From Viola odorata (lineage: Eukaryota > Streptophyta > Magnoliopsida > Malpighiales > Violaceae): a stretch of 64,000 nucleotides of DNA. Both the position numbers and the translations under genes were made by a program. The stretch is taken from assembly GCA_963691705.1 (NCBI GenBank), contig OY829539.1:41301656-41365655 (forward strand), written 5' to 3'. Below the pieces are notes generated by a model. The model made no database searches, was not told the origin of the DNA, and was given only the letters and a program-made list of their open reading frames with translations. Within the stretch, counting starts at the first letter, position 1. Every line of letters begins with the position of its first letter. Of the stretch, positions 20,904 through 32,989 are shown in pieces.

Positions 20904-22639
20904 ATTGTACAGCCGAAAATAGTATTCACGCTCTACGGGATTGTGTTCTCCCTTAGATGATTTGGAAAAAAATACCTAGTTCCTATGGAATGGACCTCTT
21001 TCTTCTCCATGCCTTTTGCCTTGGTTTGAAAACCATCTTGGAAGCAAGTTTCATAACTGAAATGTCGTGGAGTTGGCAGTTCATTTTGGGTTTATTAGGT
21101 TATTTTGGCACGTGGAGTTACACGTGCGGAATTTATTTGAAAATATTAAAATATAATATTTATGTACAAAAAAGTATTTCACACAAATATATTTTTTGGA
21201 TAATATAAAAGTTTTAATAATGTCTCCAAAAACTATGATTAACATAATTTTTTACTATGATGTTTAAACTATATTGTAAGCAGTATATTAATATTGTTAT
21301 TGATGTTCTAATGTAGGTGTCGACAAAAAACAAATCTTGTATTAATTCTGAAATAATTAATTTTAAGTTTTTAGAATTAAAACAATTTTAACTCAATTAA
21401 GTAAATTACTTTTATAATTTAAAATTTAAATGTTTAAAATGATGTTTCATATTATTTTTATTTCAGTTCTCCAAATATTGTAAATAATTATGTAATTATT
21501 TAAAAACAACCACTAATGATTTTTTCTTTAAAGATTCAAACTCAATAAAAATTTAAGTTTAATATTTAATAAAAAATTATGACTTACGTAAATATACAAA
21601 CTATTTTTATTCATGTTTATGTATGAAAAAAAATCACATAATTAGCTAAGGAAAAATAATTCCTTATCATTACAAATTTTACGAAATCAAACTTAACTAA
21701 TTTAATATTTGTGTATATATATTTTTTAAGAATAATACGTTATGAAAAGGTTTTCCTAGTTTTTTTTTATTATTGAAAAATAGTTTATTGAGGCAAGATA
21801 ATTTCTTGTTTATTTTACATATATATATTTTTTTAACTAAATAGAATTATCACTTTGCACTTTATTTTTTTATTTTTTTCTCTCATATTTTTTCTTTCTA
21901 GTTCTTATTCTAAAAATGACAACGCATGAAATAGAAATAACAACAACAACAACAATAATAATAATTTAAAAAATAGTCTTAAAATAATTGTGATTATAAT
22001 TTAATAAAAGAGAGAATTTTGTTACTGTATTTGTGCTTTATTTTTTTCTTCTTTTCGTAATAATATCATATTTTGTTATTTTTTGAAAGAAAAAATATGC
22101 TTTCTTAATCTTTTAAATTAGAATAATAATAGTAGTAATAGTTACTAGTCAAGAAACTATTATTACTATTATAAATAAATAAACTATTTTAATTTTAAAA
22201 TATTTTTTATTAGATTAGGATGATAATAATGTTAGGATATTTATGTATCTCATCTAATCCATAACTTTTGGGCTTTTTCTCTTTCTATAACTTATGGCTT
22301 AGAACATGATTTCTTATTTAATTTTCTTAATTACATCAACTTCATCAACATTCGTCACTCGCATTAAGAATCCATGAGTGAGATATTCTATGTACTTTTA
22401 CAACAATCTATTAAGTTACACAAATTTACTCTCATCTATTTGTTATTAATTGAAAAAAACTAATTTAACTTTAAAATTTTAAGGACTTTAAGTTTACGAT
22501 AAATATTTATTTAATTATTTTAGGTATAATGACAACTTATAAATTAGTAACTACCTATTAATCAATTTATTTTATAGTTGTTTTTTTATATATGACTCAT
22601 GTATATTGAGTTGCACGTTTTTTTTTATAGAGAGGTTGA

Positions 22640-23395
22640 TATGATCTCGGATGCGAAATGGAGATGAAGCTGTGAGTGGATCTAGTCCTCTTTGGGAGGT
22701 TGGCATTGATGGACGATGAAGGGATGTTGGGACGAGTATGGAGAGGATACCGTCGCTAGAAGGAATGCGGAAAGAGTGCAGCGGATTTAATGGAGGATAA
22801 TCGAAAGTGTATTGATGATAAACATGTATTTAACTTATAAACCTGACAAACCCTCTCAAGTCTTGCTTGAGCAACCTTGCCACAAAGTATGTAAGAATGT
22901 CAAGTTTACAAACCCAACCCTTTCACTCTCTAATCATGAAACTTACTTGGATTTGCAGAAATGATAGATTGGTTCTAAGAACCCTTACACTAACCCTAAC
23001 ACTAGGTTAACTAATTTTTCCACAAGGAAACCACATTCAATTCAAGTCTAAGGTATAAAAGAGGCTAAGTCCTTCTATTTATACCCTTCAATTATTACAA
23101 GGGGAAGTCCCCAAAATACCCTGAAATATTGGGCCTTGAAGCTCCCTCGTAGGCTGATCGAAAGGGCTCAGAATGCCCTAAAGACGGAGCTGACAATATA
23201 CCGCTAGGCGCGCTCCATTTATATGCCCATCTGCCGAGCCTGGTGGCATACCGCTAGGGCTCTGGCAGTATGCCGCTACGACACTGTCTTGGCTTCTTCT
23301 TCGCGCGCGTTCGGGGAAGCTAGGCCATGCGGGAGGTCTTTCCTTGGCGATGTACGGATCCATGCTCGTATTAGAGATGGGATTCAGACTTGTAT
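22640..23395 (-). mobile_element. Gypsy LTR fragment (same family as 63.0-64.0 kb)
   Basis: On the minus strand this GC-richer island shares layout and phrases with the sequence at 63090-63560. It has repeated CTAGCGGTATGCC-type motifs, then CAAGGCC...AGGGTATTTTGGGG, then a TATA box (TATAAATAGAAGG; 23083-23071), then CCTCTTTTATACCTTAGACT and a leader with AAGGGTTCTTAGAACCAATC. It lies within the Helitron. The ends are not sharply definable, so I call it an LTR fragment. Confidence 0.6.
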
Positions 23396-26230
23396 CATTT
23401 AATTTTAATTTTTAATTTAAAGATTCAAAAGGTTACTCATTGCAACGATATCTTATTTCAAAGTTAATTTAACTTTAACGTTCTAACGAGTTTAAGTTTA
23501 CAATAAATATTTATTTAATATATTTTATGTACCTATCGCGTTTTATCTTGATGACGTAGATCATATGTTCGATCCATAATATTATAATTATAACTAATAA
23601 TATAACCAATTTAAAAAAAAATATATCTTATTAATTTACCTAGCACATATTTTAGGGTAAACAACATAATTTTTTTCTAGTTTAAAAAATATTTCACTTC
23701 AAACACTATAGTTTTAAGACTTACATTAGAAACCCTCTAATATCCTAAAATGTTTTAATATAAACATTATAAGTGGTTAAAAAATAAAAATAAATGGTAA
23801 AAAGTTGAAAAAAACTTATAAATATTGGAGAAAAATGTATAACCATAACTATTTGATGATTAGATTATAAAATATTAATTTTCAATATCTCTTTTTAATT
23901 ATCTAACTTAATCCTTTTATATCATTCAAACTCATTAATCAACTTTTATCATTGAATTAATTTTAGAAAAAGTTATAAATTCTCTTTTTATTTGTCACTT
24001 TAGAAAATATTTTATGTACAATATATAATATTTCTTTCATAAAAATAAAATTAATGTAAATTATTTTGATAATATATGGCTAATATTGTCAATGCTTGTA
24101 AATAAACTTCTCAATTATTCTCATAAATATTGTTCTTTATTTTACCATATAATTTATGTTAGAAAAAGTCTAAATATTACCATTTATTTGTCACTTTTAT
24201 CTAGTTTATGTTTCTTCAACTCTCTTACATTCTCTTTACTAAATTAAAATAATAAAATAAAATAAAAAATATTAACTCGAATAAATAATATTATTTTTAA
24301 AATAATATAATAATACTTAAAATAATGTACATTAAAAAATATATTAAGATATATTTTTTATATTTAAAAATAAATTAACTTATATTTTACTCATTGTAAC
24401 TGTTTTTCAATTTCATACTTTTAAAGATATTTCTCACATTACATAGATAGATCTCCCACAACCACTTTGAATATAGTAAGGAACTATTTTTATCACATAT
24501 GTCAATTTCACAAACAATGATAAATTTTAAAAAATATATAAAAGTAAAAGTTCAAAAGAATAATTTCATAGGAATATAGTTTCGGTATTTAACATATTTT
24601 AGTTCTTAAATAAATTATATTTCTCTTTTGTATTTTAGCATTTTAATTATTAAATTATTTAAATAACTTTTTTTGTTAATTATAATTTAATATTATGATG
24701 TGAATATTTCATAATAGAAAATCAGATTCTTTCATTTTTCATACTATCAAAAAAATATTTAATATAAATTTAAATTCTAAAGAATTAATTTAATATACAC
24801 TAATTATTCATAACTTTAATATTAAGTCATTTTAAAAATATATATAGTTTATACAAATATAATTTATTTTTGCTAACTTTCTTAACTTATACTACTAAGT
24901 ATATTTTTCTATGATAAATTATTTACTAATTTTAAATTATTACTAAAAATTACGTATATAATAATTATTTATTAATTAAATAAATGGTTTTTTAATAATA
25001 TAAATAAATGTGCATTACTTAATTGAAAAATTAATTTATAAGTTTGTTCACTTTCTAATTTACTATTATTAGTGTTATTTTAAAATATTATTATAAGCTA
25101 CTCCTATGTGATTTTCTAAGAGACTAACGAACGTAGCAAGCCAGATTTTATTTCCACTTTTTCCATATAGGAAAGATATAATTTTTTTTATTTTAAAGTT
25201 TGTGTTGTTGTTGTTTTACTTGAAATTGAAAACATAATCTAGTTTTTATCTAATAAAATATATTAAAATCTCAAGAAAATACATTTACGTAATCATTAAA
25301 AATATACTCAAAATATTTATTTTGTAACATTTTATTTATTTATTATATAATAATAAAAAAATTATTAACTTTATTGAGTAAAAAATTAAATATATTTTTG
25401 GTAAAGTATATAAAGAAAGTTTACAAAATCTCCCACTTTGAACCCTATAGTCTTGAAATTTGCAATATAAGCCTGCAATAAAATTACAATTTTGGTCTTT
25501 CTAATAGTTAGAAAATTAAAAGATGGTAAAAAATATTATTAATTTATTTAATTATTTTATCAATCACTAATTATTTTAATTTGTTAAATTGAATAAAACG
25601 TTATATATGACTATATGCTAATTAGATTAGGCTAGTTATGGAGAAAAATTAAAAACTAAGTAATACCAAGTCTAATTACCACTAAGAAATATAATGGAGA
25701 AGTTGAATATATCTTGGTTTATGATCGAGGAATTACTTAATGTAAATAAAAAAAAACCAATTGATATTAATTATTAAACACAAACAATAAAATAATTATT
25801 TTTAAAAAAAATAACAAAATTATGTTTTTCAACTAATTATGTTTTTAATTTTAGTTACTTATATTATTACATGCTTGGAAAACTAATTATGTATTTTATT
25901 TTGGTATTCTTAAATCTTGTAGATCAATACTAATTCTATTCGCACCTGATCCGGTATTTAAGTATTTTGTTATCTATATATACTATATATATTATCTAAG
26001 TTAACTATCAACTGAATTCCAATGCTCTCACAATTATTTTTTTTATTTCTTCAATGAACCGAGAACAACAACTTCTGTGTTAGGTAAATTGGCTGAACTA
26101 TTTTTTTCCCAAATTTAAAAACGACAATTATTATTGGATAATTTTTTTAACAGATTTATAAAAATTTAAAAGAAAAATAAAGGGTGTAATAGACTTTTAA
26201 ACAATAATTTAAAAGTATAATAGAATTTTA
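23396..26230. other. AT-rich Helitron interior, no genes
   Basis: About 2.8 kb of A/T-dominated sequence has only short chance ORFs. I find no conserved motif or clear repeat unit. Confidence 0.5.
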
Positions 26231-27214
26231 AAGAATAAGACCCTTCGTGCTTTTTATATAATATAGATATTAGATAAGTTTTGTGGAACTGGAAGAGGAG
26301 GTGCAACTCTGTCTTTACTTAACAGTTAACAATGCCCTTCTCTTATCTCTAAATTGGCCATCATAAATAGTGTTGTTGTCTTTGTCTATTCATGCTGAGT
26401 GCCTTGTTTCCATGACACTGTTATCGGTTGGTCAGCTGCTGCAACCGATACTATTATTCACAATACGGATGGTGCTTATCGTAGCTCTCAGGCCCGAGCT
26501 TCAGCTGGGGGTTGTTTCTGTGATGGGAACGGGGAGTGGCTAGGTGGGATACTCTGCTTTTCTTGGCTAGTGCAATGCCTATAGAGCATAGATATCGGGA
26601 GTTTTATATGGGTTGCAGGAAGCAAGACATCAAGGATGAAAGAATATTCAGGTTCAAACAAACAACCTTAGTGTGATTTATGCGTTGTCGGGCTCGTTCT
26701 TCTCAAGTCGCCAACATGGACCTGGTCAAGCAAATTTTACAACTGCTTGCACTTGACAATTGGGTTGTTAGTATCACTCGTGTTTGGGGAAGCCAACACA
26801 GTTGCGGATGGCTTAGCAAATTTATCTTTCTCCCACGAGCATAGTTTTGTAAATCATCCCGACGTTCTATAGTTGTCTCGCACCTTGTCATTTCTTTCTT
26901 TCTTTATATAAAAAATAATAATAAAGGTGAAAGAAAGTGAATTGTTGTTTTATATTTACATGATATTCTCACAACACAATTTAGTAAAATTTAGTAAAAG
27001 TTTACTAAAAAATGCAGAAACTGTGATTAATACGAGATTGCCACAGGCAATTTTACACTAAAACCATTACGCAAGGCTATGTAGTCCAATAGTTGTCCAC
27101 GGGTGGCAAAGTACCAACAAAGACTCATGTTCAAGTCCGGAAGGAAGCTGCAGCAGCAAAACAGAATGGTGTAGCATAACATTATATTCTACTTAGCTAC
27201 ATTAGCTAGCCTAT

Positions 27215-28137
27215 TCATGCGTCATCACTACTAGTCTCCATTTCTGTAGGATTGTTCCTTCTAGTATCAGCAACGCTCTTGTCAAAAGTGGTCCTCACAT
27301 GCCCGCACATGGCCATCAAGTTCTGGCATGCATCTTTCAATACCTCCCTTGCCGGATTACCTGCAAAATTTCATTGAAGGAATTAACAGAAAAGGAATAG
27401 AAAAAAAGGTCATGGATTGAAGGAGTATTCTAAGGGAACATGGAGTGATAACAGAGAACCCAGAACCTCATATCTTCCCAGAGTACCAGCCAACATATAT
27501 CATAGATTCTCAAATAGAATTCAATCCAATTCAACTTCAAACAAGCACAATTTCCCACCTTCGCGCCATGTGTTTAACCAGTGTGAAATAAAATCTAGGC
27601 ACCAAACAACAATGCCACCATATTTCTCTTCACCATCTAAATCAATGTGACTTGAATGTCTACAAAGTATTCCTGACTCGTAATTTGCAGGAGAATACTC
27701 GTAAAAGGTTTACGAAGAGATTCACTCACGAAGAATGAAAACGAAAGATGTGCATCATTTTTTAGATATGAACCCAGAAAAGAATCCTACTAATTAATGG
27801 CGCAGAAACACAACAATTCACAGATTCTGGACACTGCTAATTCTGCATTACCTGTTGTTTGCACTCTAATATTAACACGAGCATCCGACGGATGAGGAAT
27901 GCTGTATCCACAGAAAGATGTTCTGGGACTGCAAAAACCAACACCAGTAAGCACTAGTATCTAACCAGGTAAACAAACACAAACGCCATAGCAAGACGCA
28001 TTAATAGAATTATAGAATGATAACAAGAATACATACTCTTGATTCAAAGAGAATCTGACAGCATTTGCAAGAGTATGGTCCTCATCCACAAATGAGAAAG
28101 TGGCCTTGCTTGGATCCTTCCCTGACCCAAGTTCCAT
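27215..28137 (-). CDS. RPAC2: RPAC2, AC19-type subunit of RNA polymerases I and III
   Basis: Three minus-strand exons (28137-28037, 27928-27852, 27360-27215) join in frame to give 107 residues. The protein is MELGSGKDPSKATFSFVDED, HTLANAVRFSLNQDPRTSFC, GYSIPHPSDARVNIRVQTTG, NPAREVLKDACQNLMAMCGH and an acidic C-terminal tail. This is the RPB11/AC19 fold that pairs with the AC40-type subunit to nucleate assembly of RNA polymerases I and III in the nucleus. Diagnostic signs are the EDHTLAN block, GYSIPHPS and the C-terminal helix. The length matches plant homologues. All introns are GT-AG. A 5' untranslated exon is likely, with a donor at 28231 (CAG/GTACTT). No damage is seen. It is divergent from TIM10 across a short shared promoter. 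Confidence 0.95.
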
Positions 28138-28371
28138 TCCTTCGCCATAACCGAATAAAAACACCAAGTAACCAATCAAAACTTAAGCTAATTAGAAAAA
28201 AAAAAGAGGAGAAGCAGAGATCACCAAGTACCTGTTTGCTAGTGCAGACTGCAGAGTCGATTTCTGAGCTCAGCTCGATTCTCAAGTTCTACCCTTTCGG
28301 CCCTAAAAGAGCAAGAACGGCGTTTGTGGGTGGGTGGGTGTGTGTGCTGCCGATTGCAGGGAAAACATAAT

Positions 28372-28703
28372 AGAAAAGCTACACTCTTACTGTAGTCTTA
28401 CATGTGAATTTACTCTTTAGTCCCTGAACTTCGGTGGGTTTATAAATAAGGACTTTCTTAGGTTGAATGCGTGGCGTATTCTGGTTGGGCCAAGCTAATC
28501 TTAGGCTACAAGCACGTGATACTATCAAGACAGGTGCTTGGTTGGAGGCGACTCTCTTACAGCCTTACGCCTGATATACCCTTCTAAAACCCTAATTCGC
28601 ATTCTGCTACTGCTGTTCGTTTCATCGCTCTCTGTGTTCTTGGATTTGTTAGTCCATCTCTAAACCCCACTAGACGGTACTGCTTCTTAAGCATTAGGGT
28701 CTA
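28372..28703. promoter_or_regulatory. Shared divergent promoter of RPAC2 and TIM10
   Basis: About 330 bp separate the probable 5' ends. The interval has a TATAAATA at 28441-28448, a site II-type TGGGCC at 28486-28491 and a telo-box AAACCCTAA at 28587-28595. The site II plus telo-box pair is known from plant promoters of growth-linked genes, including ribosome-biogenesis and mitochondrial-protein genes. That fits an RNA polymerase I/III subunit and a mitochondrial import chaperone. Co-regulation is inference. Confidence 0.6.
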
Positions 28704-30754
28704 ATGGCTAACAACAATGCTGGTTTTCCACCAGGCATGGACAAAGAAATGGTGGGTACCTTCTCTTTCATTCATTTTGGTAATGGATTGTCTTTTTGTT
28801 GGCAGATAAAATAACCAACGCTTGGGTTTGGTTGCTGCTCGTTTGGCAAGATATAAGCCGTTTACTTTAATTGATATCGGTTTTGTTTTTTTCTTCTTTG
28901 ATGGTAAATTCTGATTATTTTTTGAGGAGGTTTGTAGATGTGAATCGACTTTGATTTTTTTGGTGTAGGCCTATAGTCTGGCAGCAGCTGAGATGGAGTA
29001 CAGGGTGGAGCTGTTTAACAAGTAAGTTTGATAAAATGATTACCTGTTTGATGATTTTTGTGGTTGTTTCTCTTGTTTCAACAAGATAGTGAAGCTTGCT
29101 GTCTGCTCTGTTCCTTTTTTTGATTTGGCATTTTTGGTCACTCTTTGTTTGCATCATTATGACTAATTTTCCTCATGTTATTTGAGAATTTTGTGAGCGC
29201 TAAAATGCATCATAACCTGGGTGAATTAATTTCATGTGACCATTTTGTTTAACTTGCTGGTTATAACTGCTTTCTTGTAAAATTAAGATTTCAAATGTAA
29301 AAGGAGAAGAACTAGTCACATTTACTTTGACAATTTGATCCTTCACTTCGTAGCAATAAGCAAATCATTAGTTATTATCAGTAAAGTTGCATTCTGAAAA
29401 CAAATTAATTTGTTGGGGCTAGCATTTGAATTTATCTTTTTGTGTTTTCTGTGCTGCTCTAGTTTGAATTGCTAATCTAAGGTGGGAACGGTCCCCAATG
29501 CTTACTGATTATATCCAGCCCCCTATTTTATATCGGTCGTGTCCATTAAGGCCTCAAATTCTTTGGTTTGTAATATTGATTCTGACTCTGCATTCTCATA
29601 GAGTATGTTTTATAGATGTGTATATGTGCACAATTACTCTATATGGTCTTAACAGTCAAGTTGCAGTACGAAACTTTTAAATTTCACACGTTTTTCTTTA
29701 CTTATTTCAGGCTTCTTGGCACATGCTTCAACAAGTGCATTGACAAGAGGTATAATTTTGATGGTTTCTCTCCTTGGTGTGTGAAAATGCTTGTGAGAGT
29801 GCTGTGGCCTGAAGCCATGCTACCTTATGAATCTCATTTCTTTGCTCTAACTCTTGTATTTATCCTTCCTGTTTTCAGGTTCAAGGAAGGCGAGCTAAAT
29901 ATGGGTGAAAACAGTTGCATTGATCGCTGTGTTTCAAAATATTGGCTGGTAGGTTCCCTACCTTTTTCCCCATCAATTCGCTTTATTCCGTATTGTTTTC
30001 TGACTATTGAACTAAAATTGATACTTACTGGTAAAGAGTTTCAGTTGATACCAGCTAATAATAATCTGCTCTCATTTGTCTCAATTTGGTCATCTAGCCT
30101 TTTATTACTTATGAACAATGAGAAACTGCCGTTTACATTCATTGTCCTTCCCATTAAATACTTCTTCTAGCCATCCATTGGTAGTGATCGCTTTACTATC
30201 TATTTTGAATGAACTACATCTTTCACTATCCAGCTTTCGAGTTATTTGCGTCAAGTGTTGCAAGGAATATTTTCCTCTTCAGCATGTTGCTCATGCTTGG
30301 AGCAATTCAAATTTCTGTATATTACAGTTAATATGAGTTGGATGTATCATTTGGCCCTTGTGATACTAGTTACGTATTAACTTTAGTTAGTTGAGTCATT
30401 CTCATCTGCTCTCCATGATAAGACTTTTTCACTTTTCTGTATAGTTAATTAACAGACCAAAATGTATGCATTGTTGATATTTGCTGCTCCTGCTATGACA
30501 AGACATTGCGTTTGATTTTCTGATATAGCTGCTTATGATTCTTTTAAGTTAGAAGAATCTGTTTAGCGCTGGCATACTGCTGCCTGCTTCATAAACTCAC
30601 GAGAGAATACAAAGAATTTGTCGTATAGTTTGTTTAACCCTGGTGCGGAAAACTACCGTCCTGCTATGATTTAACGATTAACAAGTGCTTGTGTTTGCAG
30701 GTGAATAGTATAGTTGGTCAGATGCTCGGTGCTGCAGGTCAGCGGCCAATGTGA
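28704..30754 (+). CDS. TIM10: TIM10, mitochondrial intermembrane-space import chaperone
   Basis: Five exons (28704-28751, 28969-29021, 29711-29749, 29879-29948, 30701-30754) splice to 87 residues: MANNNAGFPPGMDKEMAYSL, AAAEMEYRVELFNKLLGTCF, NKCIDKRFKEGELNMGENSC, IDRCVSKYWLVNSIVGQMLG and AAGQRPM. The twin CX3C motifs (CFNKC and CIDRC) define the small Tim family and form two disulphides. Length and sequence match plant TIM10, which forms a hexamer with TIM9 to escort hydrophobic precursors across the intermembrane space. All introns are GT-AG and all phases agree. Like other small Tims it lacks a presequence, being imported by the MIA40 disulphide relay. It appears intact and functional. Confidence 0.97.
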
Positions 30755-31676
30755 AGTTGGAGCCTGTTGTGTTTTGATGTTTGTTCTACATGAATACATG
30801 TTAGATTTTTGCAGTAAAGAATTGACTTTTCTTCACTTTATGAGGTCATCTGGTTATTATTTTGAGCCTTAATCTAACTGAATAAGATTTACTGGGCCTT
30901 GATGGTGACTAATGCCTCACATTGATGCATTGCAATGTTTCTATTTATCTAAATATGACATCCATCAAGAGTTGTTTTCGGTTCAGCATGCTAATGTCTA
31001 TTGTGATCAATTTTTTTTTAAAAGATGGTGATAATATTTCTCAGTTTTACTGTATATATTATAATAGTAAAAATCAACAAAGTGAAAGAAATAACATTTT
31101 AAAAATACGATGCAATTAGTTTGGTATTTACAAATGTTTATTGCCAACACATAAACAGGTTATATGCCATATATCCATTCATGATCGGGCAAACTGTTTC
31201 ATAATGTCAAAATGGAATCCTATCCGTGTGTTTTCTAAATAGGAGGTGAATATCGCTCGAATACGGTTGAGCCTTTAAAGAAATTACTCCACGTCTTAGT
31301 AAGCAATAAATGGTGAAGAAGAGTTCCTTTACCAACAACATCTTCAATGTATCCAACTCTTCTAAATACCTTACCTAATTTATGATTCGCTGATCATTAT
31401 TCATACTTTGATGTTGTCGGTAATTTTGTGCAGTTTAGGTTTTTTTCCAGTAAGCTTAATAGTTAAATTAATTTGGTTAAACATAAAATGGTCGTCCACT
31501 AACGAAAGGAGTTTAGCAAAAGGTACGCATTAGTTTGCAATGGCAAGCCCAAAAAATTTGTTTACATAAAGGTTAGAATTATTAAAAATTAAGAAAAAGA
31601 AAGAAGAGAGCATATGTAGGAAGAAAAAAAATACAAGAGGTAGAACAGTAATTTTCCTCACTAATACATATGACTA
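30755..31676. other. TIM10 3' flank, no further gene
   Basis: The first 100-200 bp are presumably the 3' untranslated region (TTTTGATGTTTGTTCTACAT is typical of plant 3' ends). The rest is AT-rich without coding or repeat signal. Confidence 0.5.
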
Positions 31677-32025
31677 CAAGATATTGGCTTGCGCTCTGTG
31701 CCAATAATTATAATTTATTTTTTTATTATATTTTGATTTATAAATGAGTTAAGTCAAATTAAATCTTATTTTTATAACTATAATTAGGTAAAACTAATTA
31801 TTTGATCAATTATAACAATTAAGTGAATTTCTTCTTATCTTTCTTTTATCTATTATTTATATATATAACTGGGTTATATTAAAAAAATTCAATCACCTCA
31901 GTTAGAAAAATTAAATATCTAACCTTTTAAATGTTAATAATCATTTGAAGTTCAGTTTAGTTTCTAGAAAGTAGGCAAGAGAGGTTTTCAGGTCAAGTCT
32001 CCTTATCAAAATTCTTGTGCATTTT
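31677..32025 (-). mobile_element. AT-rich repeat with Helitron-like terminus (copy 1)
   Basis: About 350 bp is collinear with 61031-61430. Shared blocks include AATTAAATATCTAA, TAACTGGGTTATATTAAAAA/ AAATTCAATCA, and CAGTTTAGTT..TA.AAAGTAGGCA. Read on the minus strand both copies end with a GC-rich hairpin-like word (GCACAGAGCGC here, GCGCGAAGCGC there) and then, ten or so bases later, CTTG followed by T. That resembles a Helitron 3' end, but CTTG departs from the usual CTRR rule. The other end of this copy meets the LINE-1 at about 32026. Confidence 0.4.
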
Positions 32026-32530
32026 TTCCGAAATTGTTAGGATTAGAGTCCCCTAATTTAGTTTTTATCAGAAATAAAATTGGATGCTGATGAGTTTAAG
32101 AATTTAAATAATAAATGCTTCTTTTCTTATGTGCTTGCTGCGGATTGTGAGGGTGTTACTAGGAGAGGTTGGCTTACTTTGATGTGTAGATATGATATTT
32201 TTGTGAATGTGTTGTGTTGTGATGCTCATTGTATTGATATCGAGATCTTGAATGGTCTTAAGAGTGGTTCGTCTTAGAGATTCTCCGAAATTTATGGTTG
32301 ACCATGCACTGAAGATAAAAATAAAACCTGGGATATGCTTAGGGATCTTAAGGATAAGAGCTCCCTCCTGTGGATCTGTGTTGGGGATTTCAATGAGGTT
32401 TTATAGGCCCATGAGAAACTGGGCGGCTTAGATAGAGAGTTCAATGCTCTGGATTCATTTCGATGCGCTCTTAACAATTGCGATCTTGTTGACTTAGAAT
32501 TTTCAGAACCTAAATTCACATGGTGTAATA

Positions 32531-32989
32531 GGGTCTGTTTGGCGTTTCGGTTCTGGTCCGAAAAGTGCTTTGAGTAAAAGTGTTGTGGGAAATGAGAAGT
32601 TGTTTTTAGTGTTTGGTAAAACTATAGAAATGAAAGAGTTGGAGTATAAAACCCATTTTTATAAAATTAATAAAAATAGGAAAAGTGGATCTAGAATTAC
32701 TTATCTTGAGATGTAGATTTTATTGTGATAGTTTTTAATTTATTTTGTTCATTATATAGAGTAAAAAAATGAAATTAAAATGATAAAAAAAAAGGAGAGA
32801 GAGCAAAAGCAGCAAGCTCTACTTGCCACTGCTCCGAAATTCTCCAGTGGGTTTCAGCCCACTGTTACTCACAAACTCAACCGAGCTTTTGAAAAGCTCG
32901 GTGGAAAAGCAGCAAGCCAAACAACAATATTGGCTTTTGGGTTGGGAAAAGCTCTACTCCTAACCCAAACCTCAACCCCAAACGCTACC
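32531..32989. mobile_element. PIF/Harbinger (Tourist)-like MITE inside the LINE-1
   Basis: The insert starts GGGTCTGTTTGGCG and ends CCAAACGCTACC, an imperfect inverted repeat, with ATA on both sides (32528-32530 and 32990-32992). Excising it with one ATA restores the LINE-1 frame: TWCN joined to NQRGRETIMERIDRG. A 3-bp duplication and a GGGtCTGTTTGG start fit Tourist/PIF-Harbinger MITEs, though their usual target is TWA. The interior has no transposase; the 78-codon ORF at 32780 is chance. Confidence 0.7.

Larger units (their letters stand above)
21095..26267 (-). mobile_element. Non-autonomous Helitron, 5.2 kb
   Basis: Read on the minus strand the segment begins TCTATATTATATAAAAAGCA at 26267 and ends with a hairpin (GCACGTG, TAACTC, CACGTGC; 21109-21128) followed ten bases later by CTAA at 21095. 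The flanking host bases are A before the 5' TC and T after the CTAA. These are the classic Helitron end rules (A|TC...hairpin...CTRR|T, no target duplication). The host LINE-1 continues across the junction. The interior is very AT-rich, has no Rep/helicase ORF and carries an older gypsy LTR at 22640-23395. It therefore had to be moved by a helper. Confidence 0.75.
19503..26920 (+). pseudogene. LINE-1 3' region (zf-RVT to RNase H), split by two insertions
   Basis: Three separated plus-strand segments join into the 3' part of a plant LINE-1 ORF2. The first (19503-19847) has the zinc-binding RT-associated segment: VRDFLWLAYKQRLLTNRKRQ, then CRHLANMD and FCHC. The second (20909-21094) resumes exactly after the solo LTR with TAENSIHALRDC, then FITEMSWSWQFILG. 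The third (26268-26920) resumes after the Helitron with WNWKRRCNS and then the RNase H-like domain (NTDGAYRSSQARASAGG... and EANTVADGLANLSFSHEH). It ends in an A/T-rich tail at about 26905. Frameshifts and stops show it is dead. Continuity across both junctions dates the insertions as younger than the LINE. Confidence 0.85.

Noticed and set aside
29616..30170. 184-codon ORF on the plus strand
   Set aside because: It reads through TIM10 exons 3 and 4 and the introns between them; only the exon pieces are coding.
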